From contig JASLEM010000103.1 in the NCBI GenBank assembly GCA_030151165.1, positions 1 through 7,905 on the forward strand: a DNA stretch of 7,905 nucleotides, in the 5' to 3' direction. Both the position numbers and the translations under genes were made by a program. Under the pieces are notes generated by a model. It saw only the letters and a program-made list of their open reading frames with translations. It was not told the origin of the DNA and ran no database searches. Positions 1 to 7,200 of the stretch are shown here, piece after piece. Origin of the DNA: Burkholderiaceae bacterium. GTDB lineage: Bacteria; Pseudomonadota; Gammaproteobacteria; Burkholderiales; Burkholderiaceae. The stretch's first letter is position 1; each line of letters starts with the position of its first letter.

Positions 1-234
1 CACCGTGATGAGCGTGACGGGTTGCGCGAGCATCGCGTCGAGGTCGAGATCGACGCGCTCGTGCAGCACGCTGAGCTCCATCCGCCAGGGATGGCTCAAC
101 GCTTCCTCGACGACGAAGGCCTCGACCTGCGCGCCGGCGAGGTCGCCCTGGGCGTCGAGGCGGTACAGGCGCGTTGCGCCGTCGAGCAGGCCGCCGAGCA
201 GGGCGGCCGCTTCGTCCAGCGCGGACGAGAGCAT
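1..234 (-). CDS. vgrG: VgrG (TssI) type VI tip protein, N-terminal 78 residues only
   Basis: This is the first part of a VgrG spike protein, the trimeric needle tip that sits on the Hcp tube and carries PAAR and effectors out of the cell. The reading frame starts at the ATG on the minus strand at 234-232 and is open to the window edge, so the rest (normally 600 residues or more) is missing. The translation shows the usual VgrG N-terminal pattern: a TRLYRLD strand, then VEAF, EALSHPW, a D-L-D-L-D-A segment and QPVTLITV, as in the gp27-like base domain. The start lies one base after the TGA of the upstream membrane-protein gene (TGA-C-ATG), so translation is probably coupled. Only a weak purine-rich ribosome site is visible upstream. 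The family call is by recognition of the pattern; the gene end and any C-terminal effector domain cannot be seen. Confidence 0.85.
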   Translation of the reverse strand, partial: MLSSALDEAAALLGGLLDGATRLYRLDAQGDLAGAQVEAFVVEEALSHPWRMELSVLHERVDLDLDAMLAQPVTLITV

Positions 235-235
235 G

Positions 236-1210
236 TCAGCCGCGCTTGGCATTGGCACCGCCTTCGGCTTGGGAGGTCTTCGGAGCGCGCGAGGCCGGGC
301 ACGCATCGACCTTGCCCCAGTGGTTCTCGCAGGCGCGGCTGCGGCACTGCCGCGCCTCGAGGAGGTCGGCGTTCTGCGAGCAGCGCCGCACGATGTCGGA
401 CACGCTCGCCGGCGCGGCCGCGACGACGACGCCCGACGCGCCGGGTGGCGGCTGCGGCCCGCGGCGATCCAGGCGCGCGATGATCGCGGCGACCAGCTCG
501 GTGTCGGCATCGTCCTCGCGCCTGGCCTTGCGCGCGGCGGCGGGGGTCGCAGCATGCGTCGACGGCTTCTTCGCGGAGGCGACCGTCTCCTCGTGCGGCC
601 TGGTGGCCGCCTTGTCCTTGCTGTCCTTGTCCTTCTCGTGCGCGTGCCTGGTCTTGGCGGGCTCGATCGGCGCGTCGTTGAGCGCCAGCTTGTCGAGCGG
701 ATTGCCGCCGGCTTGCGCCACGGCGACGGGAGACGCCGCTGGCGCCGGCGCGGGGGCGCTCGCCGCGGCGACCACCGCGCTCGCCGCGACCGCCGGCGGT
801 GTCGCCGTTGCCAGTTCGATGGCCGCGGGCGTGGATGCCGCGGAACTCGCGGCCGATGCGGCGTCGTTCGAAGACAACGCGACCGTGGCCGTCGCCTGCG
901 ATGCCGCGACGGCCTTGCGCGGCGCTGCGGCCACCTGCACGCTGCTGCCCATCGCGTCGTCGCCCGGGGCGAGCGCGAAGAAGGCGCCCGCGCCGCCGAC
1001 GGCGACGATGGCGAGCGCGATCAATCCGGTGCGCATGCGCGATCGCGTGCGCTTCGCGGATACCTGACCGGGTGTCTTGCCGTCGCGCTCGAGCGACGCC
1101 AGCATGCGCAGCGACGCGTCCTTCGCCGGCGCGGAGGATCCTGTCGAACTCAGCAGGCTCGGTCGGCCGAGTTCGGGCCGCGAAGATGTTTTCTTTTCGG
1201 ATGATTCCAT
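236..1210 (-). CDS. Hypothetical single-pass membrane protein with four-cysteine periplasmic C-terminus
   Basis: I do not recognise a named family. The 324-residue product has a polar N-terminus of about 60 residues ending in a basic patch (KRTRSRMR), one hydrophobic helix at about residues 62-81, a long Ala/Pro/Ser-rich linker (about 85-170), a charged Lys/Asp/Glu/His segment (about 186-236) and a compact C-terminal region with cysteines at 277, 289, 294 and 304 around an EARQCR...HWGK...CP pattern. The basic patch before the helix predicts a cytoplasmic N-terminus and periplasmic C-terminus, where the four cysteines could form two disulfides. I chose the ATG at 1210; an AGGGGG run lies about 14 bases upstream, rather far, and a later in-frame start would shorten the cytoplasmic tail. 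The gene ends one base before vgrG, which suggests co-expression and a possible role with the T6SS tip. The function is unknown and the link is by context only. Confidence 0.75.
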   Translation of the reverse strand: MESSEKKTSSRPELGRPSLLSSTGSSAPAKDASLRMLASLERDGKTPGQVSAKRTRSRMRTGLIALAIVAVGGAGAFFALAPGDDAMGSSVQVAAAPRKAVAASQATATVALSSNDAASAASSAASTPAAIELATATPPAVAASAVVAAASAPAPAPAASPVAVAQAGGNPLDKLALNDAPIEPAKTRHAHEKDKDSKDKAATRPHEETVASAKKPSTHAATPAAARKARREDDADTELVAAIIARLDRRGPQPPPGASGVVVAAAPASVSDIVRRCSQNADLLEARQCRSRACENHWGKVDACPASRAPKTSQAEGGANAKRG

Positions 1211-1406
1211 GTCGGAATTCTTTTCCCCCTGACAAGGCGCGGCCCCGTCTGGGTCGAACCTGCGCGGCGATTCTATGGGCAATGTGCCATTGCGGGACCC
1301 ACCGCCAAAGGGGGGGTTGCGGTGTCGCGATTGCGCACAACAATGTCGCCCTGTTGCCTCTCTCGCCCTGCTAATTGATTGGCGCGACGTCTTATTTATC
1401 CGTCCG
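1211..1406. promoter_or_regulatory. Divergent intergenic region between the two T6SS transcription units
   Basis: This 196-base stretch separates the minus-strand membrane protein/vgrG pair from the plus-strand peptidase-PAAR-tssM series, so it should hold promoters for both. On the minus strand a TAGAAT (plus-strand 1270-1275) resembles a -10 box, but no matching -35 box is found at the usual spacing. On the plus strand TTGATT at 1375-1380 looks like a -35, but there is no well-spaced -10. A small palindrome lies at 1279-1293, and base composition drops sharply towards AT from about 1370. Promoter assignments here are tentative; only the divergent arrangement is certain. Confidence 0.5.
1279..1293. 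promoter_or_regulatory. Short palindrome GCAATG-N3-CATTGC, possible operator
   Basis: Two perfect 6-base arms are separated by three bases (TGC). The site lies in the divergent intergenic region, four bases to the side of a -10-like TAGAAT of the minus-strand unit. The size and symmetry would suit a dimeric regulator, but a 6-base palindrome can arise by chance and I do not recognise a specific regulator's site. Confidence 0.3.
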
Positions 1407-1416
1407 ATGCTAATTG
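1369..1416 (+). repeat. Direct repeat TGCTAATTG (two copies) in an AT-rich patch
   Basis: The 9-base word occurs at 1369-1377 and 1408-1416, 39 bases apart. The second copy overlaps the proposed start codon of the peptidase gene. The surrounding 1370-1443 is about 39% GC, in a window that is otherwise near 70%. It may be a binding site for a regulator or a nucleoid protein, or a chance repeat favoured by local AT richness. Confidence 0.3.
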
Positions 1417-2300
1417 GTGTCTTCTTGTATTTTTTGTTAATCGTCGCAGTTCTCGCGATGGTTTGCCTGCCGCCCCTGCGCGACCGGGTGGCTGCCGGCA
1501 TTTCCGGTGCCTGCCGTCGCGGGCAGGGCGCGGGCCGTGCCTGGCGCACGCGCTGGCAACGCAACGTGGATCGCGGCGGCAATTCCGCGCAGGATGCGAC
1601 GCAACGCGTCGTCGCGACATTGCGGCGCCATTCGCTGGGGCTGTCGCTGACGCTCGCCGTGATCGTCGGATTGCCGCTCGCCGCGGCATTGCTGCGCGGG
1701 TCGTTCCGCGTCGACAGCTTCGATCCGAACGCCGCGCACGCGGTCGACGAGCGCGTGGCCGCGCTGCTGCAGGGCGAGCAGCTGGTGCCGCCGCCACCGC
1801 TGCCGCCGGAGCTGTTCATGACGACCGAGGTCGAGCAGTGGCAGCCGATGGCGCGCAGCGCGAGCCGGCAGTGGGAATTGCTGGACGACAACTTCCGCCA
1901 GCGCCTGCTGCTGACGTTCCGCCTGATGCACGAGAAGTACGGCTACGACATGGTGCTCGTCGAAGGCTACCGGAGCCCGCAGCGCCAGGCCGCGCTCGCC
2001 GCGCTCGGGCCGTCGGTCACCCGCGCCGGGCCGTTCGAGAGCTATCACCAGTTCGGCCTCGCCGCGGACTGCGCGTTCCTGCGCGACGGCCGGGTCGTCA
2101 TCTCCGAGAAGGATCCGTGGGCGATGTCCGGCTACGAGCGCTACGGCGAGGTCGCGCGCTCGCTCGGCCTGGTCTGGGGCGGCGACTGGCACGGCCTGCG
2201 CGACCTGGGGCACGTCGAATTGCATCGCGCGGCGAATGTCGCCAATCCTGTCGCGAGAGGTGGCGATAATCGCGCCGCAGAATCCGCGGCCGTCCGGTAG
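1407..2300 (+). CDS. Membrane-anchored M15-family peptidoglycan peptidase (TagX-like)
   Basis: This is a zinc peptidase of the VanY/CwlK-type M15 family, predicted to cut peptidoglycan stem peptides in the periplasm. With the start at 1407 it has 297 residues: a hydrophobic helix at about 3-21, a basic loop, a second helix at about 77-96, then the catalytic domain. The signature S-x-H-x-x-G-x-A-x-D is present (His214, Asp221), and the closing D-x-x-H (Asp266, His269, in DLGHVEL) supplies the likely catalytic acid and third zinc ligand, so the site looks intact. The basic loop between helices predicts a hairpin anchor with the enzyme facing the periplasm. Acinetobacter TagX is a membrane-bound peptidoglycan hydrolase of this general kind needed for T6SS assembly; equivalence here is inferred from fold and from the adjacent PAAR and tssM. 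I prefer ATG 1407 because the helix begins there; no clear ribosome site precedes it. An upstream start at 1275 would add 44 residues of non-protein-like sequence. Confidence 0.85.
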   Translation: MLIGVFLYFLLIVAVLAMVCLPPLRDRVAAGISGACRRGQGAGRAWRTRWQRNVDRGGNSAQDATQRVVATLRRHSLGLSLTLAVIVGLPLAAALLRGSFRVDSFDPNAAHAVDERVAALLQGEQLVPPPPLPPELFMTTEVEQWQPMARSASRQWELLDDNFRQRLLLTFRLMHEKYGYDMVLVEGYRSPQRQAALAALGPSVTRAGPFESYHQFGLAADCAFLRDGRVVISEKDPWAMSGYERYGEVARSLGLVWGGDWHGLRDLGHVELHRAANVANPVARGGDNRAAESAAVR

Positions 2301-2345
2301 AGCTGGGCGGGACAGCGGATCGAACAAGAGAATTCAGGGAGCACC

Positions 2346-2612
2346 ATGTCCAAACCATTCATCGTGGTCGGCGACAAGACCGACCACGGAGGCGCCGTCA
2401 TCGCGGGGTCGAGCGTCACCGATGCCGCGGGCAAGGCCATCGCGCGCGTCGGCGACAAGGTCAGCTGCCCCAAGCACGGGCACGGCGGCACGACGACGAT
2501 CGTCAGCGGCGACCCGACCTGCATGATCGACGGCCAGGCCGCGGCGCGCCATGGCGACAAGACGGCCTGTGGCGCGACGCTGATCTCGTCGCAAGCCGTG
2601 TCGACCGACTGA
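2346..2612 (+). CDS. PAAR-domain T6SS spike-tip protein
   Basis: This 88-residue protein is a stand-alone PAAR domain, the sharp cone that caps the VgrG trimer and is the first part to hit the target cell. The sequence has the typical repeating layout: GDKTDHGG near the N-terminus, a GDKVSCPKHGHGG segment, and GDPTCMIDGQAAARHGDKTACGATLI at about residues 55-80. Candidate zinc ligands are His14, His44, His69 and Cys75, in keeping with the His/His/His/Cys site of the family. There is no extension on either side, so it carries no fused toxin; any cargo would be bound separately. AGGGAG at 2336-2341 is a good ribosome site four bases before the ATG. It starts 45 bases after the peptidase gene and is probably in the same transcript. 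Confidence 0.93.
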   Translation: MSKPFIVVGDKTDHGGAVIAGSSVTDAAGKAIARVGDKVSCPKHGHGGTTTIVSGDPTCMIDGQAAARHGDKTACGATLISSQAVSTD

Positions 2613-2705
2613 CGTGCGGGCCTCGACGCGACGCGCCCGCTTCACGCGAGCCGCCCGGACGCCGGGTGGCGGGCGGAGCGCCGCGCGCGCCGGGAGTCGC
2701 GGTCG

Positions 2706-4166
2706 ATGAAGTCCGTCATCAAGGGCGCGGCGCTGTTCGTCGCGCTGACCTGCCTCGTGTGGATCGCCGTGTTGTGGCACTGGCGCGCGACGCAGCGCGA
2801 CATGGACGTCGGCGACATCGTGCTCTACCTCGGCCTGCTGCCGGTCGCCGCCTTCGGCCTCGTGCTGGCCGTGCGCTGGGCGGTGGGCGGCGCGCTGGCG
2901 AAGCAGGACGCCCGCGCGGCCGCGGTGTCGCCGAAGACGCCCGGCGCGCCCGCGCCCGCGCCCGCCAAGGCCGCGGCCGACGTGCGCCCCGCGCTCGCGT
3001 GGCACCTGCTCGGCGCGTGGATGAACGTGCCCGGCGGAACGAACGCCGCCGAGTTCCTGGCCGCGATCGAGGCCGGCAAGCCGAGGCCCCGGCCCGACAC
3101 CGCGTTGCGGGACGATGAAGGCCTGCCCGTCATGTGCGCGCGCGTCGCCGGCATCGACACCGACGCCGTCTCCGCCGACCTGGCGCGCGCCGCGTCGACC
3201 GCCGCGACGCCGGACGTCGCCACCGCGCCGCGCGCGATCCGCGCGCTCGCCTGCCTCGCGCAGCCGCTGGCCGAGTTCGCGCTCGCCGTGAACGAGTGGG
3301 CGACGCACCTGTCCGTGGCCGACGACGAGCAGGCGCAGCGCGAGCCCCGCTTCGCGCGCGTGCTCGCGGCGTGGCCCGCCGATTGGGACGACGCCACCTG
3401 CGTCGCGGCGCAGGAGTGGCTCGCCACGCGCCTGTGCGAGCCGACCCGCGCCACGCTCACGCGCGCCCAGTGGTCGATCCGCGGCCAGCGCATGACGGGC
3501 ACCGAGCTCCTCGCCGCGGGCGAGCGCGTGCTCGACGCGCTGCAACGCCAGGGCCGCGACGATCCGGTCGTGCTGCTCGCGTGCCACAGCGACCTCGACC
3601 TCGCCGGCATCCGCCAGCTCGAGCGCGACCAGCAGCTGTTCCATTCGGAGCGCCGCCCCAAGGCGTCGATGCCGGGCGAGGGCGCGGCGCTGCTGTCGCT
3701 GTCGGCCGTCGCGTGGCCGGCCGACGTCGTCGCGAGCTCGTCGCGGGTGCGCTTCGACAGCCCCGCCATCGTGCGGCGCTCGCAGTCCGTCGATACCCCG
3801 GGCCGTACCGCGTCCGACGACGCCGAGCGCCTCGTCGAGCACAGCCTGGCGTCCGCGCGGCTCGACGGCGTGGCGATCGCGAAGCTGGCCTGCGACGCCG
3901 ACCAGCACACGCCGCGCGCCACCGAGCTGTTCGCCGTGACGATCGCGCTGCTGCCGGGCCTCGACGCCACCGAGGACCTGCGCCTCGCCGGCACGATCTC
4001 CGGCCGCCTCGGCGCCGTCGCGCCGCTCGTCACGCTCGCGATGGCCGCGCACCAGGCCGCCGAGGCGGGCAAGCCCGCCGTCGCCCTCTCGCTCGCCGAT
4101 ACCCACTGGCGCATGGCCGCCGTCGTGCGCCCCGACACCTATTCCCCTGCCGCCGAGCCCGCCTGA
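2706..4166 (+). CDS. T6SS-associated membrane protein with degenerate thiolase/ketosynthase-like domain
   Basis: The 486-residue product starts with two hydrophobic helices (about 5-24 and 37-60), a Pro/Ala linker (about 70-92) and then a large soluble part. Parts of this resemble the thiolase fold of beta-ketoacyl synthases: a VVLLACHSD strand (about 288-296), an M-P-G-E-G-A-A-L-L-S-L stretch (322-332) like the ketosynthase GEGA loop, and a C-terminal CDAD...GRLGAVAPLVTLAMAA...W-R-M-A-A-V-V region (396-474). Where an active ketosynthase would have GH before LGA, this protein has GR, and I see no clear nucleophilic cysteine, so it is probably not an enzyme. Thiolase-like proteins occur in some T6SS loci beside PAAR and adaptor genes. 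The position just before tssM suggests a structural or chaperone role at the membrane complex. GGGAG nine bases before ATG 2706 supports the start. The coding call is strong; the fold is inferred from motifs alone. Confidence 0.8.
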   Translation: MKSVIKGAALFVALTCLVWIAVLWHWRATQRDMDVGDIVLYLGLLPVAAFGLVLAVRWAVGGALAKQDARAAAVSPKTPGAPAPAPAKAAADVRPALAWHLLGAWMNVPGGTNAAEFLAAIEAGKPRPRPDTALRDDEGLPVMCARVAGIDTDAVSADLARAASTAATPDVATAPRAIRALACLAQPLAEFALAVNEWATHLSVADDEQAQREPRFARVLAAWPADWDDATCVAAQEWLATRLCEPTRATLTRAQWSIRGQRMTGTELLAAGERVLDALQRQGRDDPVVLLACHSDLDLAGIRQLERDQQLFHSERRPKASMPGEGAALLSLSAVAWPADVVASSSRVRFDSPAIVRRSQSVDTPGRTASDDAERLVEHSLASARLDGVAIAKLACDADQHTPRATELFAVTIALLPGLDATEDLRLAGTISGRLGAVAPLVTLAMAAHQAAEAGKPAVALSLADTHWRMAAVVRPDTYSPAAEPA

Positions 4167-4177
4167 GGGCGCCGGCC

Positions 4178-4213
4178 ATGCAACGAACGACTACCCCGAG
4201 TCCAGATCGATGA
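4178..4213 (+). CDS. Possible 11-codon leader ORF overlapping the tssM start
   Basis: Between the thiolase-like gene and tssM there is a tiny frame, MQRTTTPSPDR, with a good GAGGG ribosome site (4165-4169) eight bases before its ATG. Its TGA overlaps the tssM ATG (ATGA at 4210-4213). The tssM ATG itself has only a poor ribosome site, so ribosomes that translate this short frame could restart on tssM. The peptide need not have a function. It may also be chance, since the GAGGG overlaps the stop codon of the preceding gene. Confidence 0.35.
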   Translation: MQRTTTPSPDR

Positions 4214-7200
4214 CCCGTTTCCTCCGCTTGTTTCTCGATGTGCGCGTCCTCAGCGTGCTGGGGCTGATCGCGCTCGCCGCATTCCTGTTCCTCGGCGCGG
4301 ACATGCTGCAGCTCGGGCTGGTCTACGCCGCGATCGCGCTCGGGCTGGCCGTGCTGGTGTGGGCGATCGTGTGGGGCGTCCGGCGCTGGCGCGCGCACCG
4401 CGCCGCGGCGCGCCTCGAGCAGGATCTCGACCTCAACCTCGCCGACGCCGCGCGCAGCGCACCCACCAAGGATCGGGCCCAGGCCGCGGCGCTGCAGGAT
4501 CGCCTGCAGGACGCGATCAAGACGATCAAGACCTCCAAGCTCGGCGAGCGCACCGGCCGCGCGGCGCTGTACGAGCTGCCCTGGTACATGGTGATCGGCA
4601 ACCCGGCCGCGGGCAAGAGCACGGCGATCGTGCAGTCCGGCCTGCGCTTCCCGTTCGCGCGCGGCACCGAGAACATCATCCAGGGCATCGGCGGCACGCG
4701 CAATTGCGATTGGTTCTTCACCAACGAAGGCATCCTGATCGATACGGCGGGGCGGTATTCGGTGCAGGACGAGGATCGCGCCGAATGGCTCGGCTTCCTC
4801 GCGCTGCTGAAGAAGAACCGGCCGAAGGCGCCGATCAACGGCATCCTGATCGCCGCGAGCATCGCCGAGCTCAACGAAGCGCGCCCCGACGCGACGATCC
4901 GCCTCGCGAAAAGCCTGCGCCAGCGCGTGCAGGAGCTGACGGAGGCGCTCGAGGTCTTCGCGCCGGTCTACGTGATGTTCACCAAGGCCGACCTGATCGC
5001 CGGCTTCGTCGAGTTCTTCGAGGATCGCGATCCGCAGGAGCGCGAGAAGGTCTGGGGCGCGACGCTGCCGTACCAGCCCGACCAGCCGGCCGACGCGGTG
5101 GAGCTGTTCGACAAGCACTTCGACGAACTGCAGGACGGTCTGAAGGAGCTGGCGCTCGCGCACATGTCGCTGCATCGCGGCAAGCCGCTGTCGCCCGCGG
5201 TGCTGGCGTTCCCGCTCGAGTTCGCCGGCACGCGCACCGTGCTGCGCTCGTTCATCGCGACGCTGTTCGAGGACAACCCGTACCAGTACCGCCCGGTGTT
5301 CCGCGGCTTCTACTTCACGAGCGCGGTGCAGGTGGGCGAATCGAGCAGCCGCACGCGCAACGGCGTCGCCGAGCAGTTCGCGCTCGCGCCGAAGGCGGAG
5401 CACACCACCGGCATGGTGATGAGCGAGAACGGCTTCTTCCTGAAGGACCTGTTCTCGCGCGTGGTCTTCGCCGACCGCGACCTCGTGCGCCAGCACGCGA
5501 GCCGCGCCAAGCTGCGCGCGCGCACTTTCGGCTTCGCGGGCGGCGCGCTCGCGCTGGCGATCCTGCTGGCGTGCTGGAGCTGGTCGTACGTCGGCAACCG
5601 CCAGCTCGTCGCGAGCGTGCAGGCCGACCTCGACAAGGCCGTGCACCTGCAGGACAACCGCGTCGACCTCGCCTCGCGCATGGAGGCGCTCGAGCTGCTG
5701 CAGAACCGCATCGAGGAGCTGTCGGCGTGGCGCGAGCATCGGCCGCTGTCGGTCGGCATGGGGCTCTACCAGGGCGACGAGATCGAGCGCAAGCTGCGCC
5801 AGGAATACTTCCTCGGCGTGCGCCGCGTGATGCTCGAGCCGGTGGCGCAGGCGCTCGAGGGTTACCTCGGCGAGGTCAACCAGCACGCCGCGGAACTGAA
5901 GCCGGTGTCGGCCGAATCGCTGCCGACCGGCGCGACCGCGGCCTCGCCCGCGGCCAGCGGCGCGAGCGCGGCGTCGGGTGACGGCCACGCCGTCGCCGTG
6001 CCCTCGCGCTACGCCGAAGCCTCGGCCACCGACGTCGAGGACGCGTACAAGGCCCTCAAGACCTACCTGATGCTGGCCGAGCACCAGCGCATGGACGCTG
6101 GCCATCTCACCGACCAGATCACGCGCTACTGGCGCGGCTGGCTCGAGGCCAACCGCGGCACGATGCCGCGCGAGCAGCTGATGCGCAGTGCCGAACGCAT
6201 GATCTCGTTCAGCATGGCCAACCTGCAGGATCCGGCCTTCCCGGTGTTGAACAACAACTTCGGGCTGGTCGACCAGACGCGTGAGAACCTGCGCCGCGTC
6301 GTGCACGGCACGCCCGCGATCGAGCGCGTGTACGGCGACATCAAGGCGCGCGCGTCGACGCGCTTCCAGTCGATGACCGTCGCGCGCATCGTCGGCGACA
6401 AGGCCAAGGACGCCGTCGCCGGCAGCTATGTCGTCTCGGGCACCTTCACGCGCGAGGCCTGGGAGGGCTACGTCAACAAGGCGTTCAAGGACGCCGCGAG
6501 CAACGAGCTCCAGAGCAGCGACTGGGTGCTGAAGACGTCCAACCGCGACGACCTCTCGCTGCAGGGCAGCCCCGAGCAGATCCGCAAGGCGCTGACCGAC
6601 CTGTACAAGGCCGAGTACGTGAAGGAATGGCAGCGCTTCATGCAGGGCGTCTCGATCGCGGACTTCGTCAGCTTCGACGTCGCCGTCGACCGCATGAACA
6701 CGCTGGGCGACGCGGCGGACTCGCCGATCCGCAAGCTCGTCACCACGCTGTACGACGAGACCGCGTGGGACAACCCGTCGCTGCTCGACGAGCGCCTCGC
6801 GAAGACGCGCCACGGCTTCGTCGACTGGTTCAAGCAGTCGGTGCTGCGGATGGCGCCGGCCAACGTCGACATCAAGCTCGACGCCGGTGCTGCCGAGGGC
6901 GGCCAGCCGGTGCCGATGGGCCCGATCGGGCGCGAGTTCGCCGCGCTGCCGCGCATCATGCTGGCGCGCGACGGCAGCCCGTCGCTGCTCGACGGCTACC
7001 TGCAGAGCCTCGCGAAGGTGCGCTCGAAGTTCAACCAGATGAAGAACCAGGGCGACGCCGGCCCGGCCGCGCGCCAGCTGATGGCCGCGACCTTCGAGGG
7101 CGGCGGCTCGGAGCTCGCCGAGGCGCTGAAGTTCGTCGACGAGCAGATGCTCACCGGCGCCAGCGACACCGCCAAGGCCACGCTCAAGCCGCTGCTGGTG

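Noticed and set aside
5..1204. Plus-strand 399-codon open frame opposite the four-cysteine protein and vgrG
   Set aside because: It is Arg/Gly-rich without domains, and the minus strand holds a sensible membrane protein and a recognisable VgrG N-terminus.
1275..1406. Upstream start at 1275 for the M15 peptidase
   Set aside because: The 44 extra residues are Cys/Pro/Arg-rich and not protein-like, and would push the first helix inward. ATG 1407 starts directly at the helix.
2613..2705. GC-rich hairpin after the PAAR gene (CCCGG-ACG-CCGGG at 2654-2666) as a terminator
   Set aside because: The stem is only five pairs and is not followed by a T run, so there is no sign of a rho-independent terminator. 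The next gene probably shares the transcript.
2334..4106. Minus-strand 590-codon open frame opposite the PAAR and thiolase-like genes
   Set aside because: It spans two genes and their gap on the other strand and has the Arg/Gly-rich composition of a GC shadow frame.
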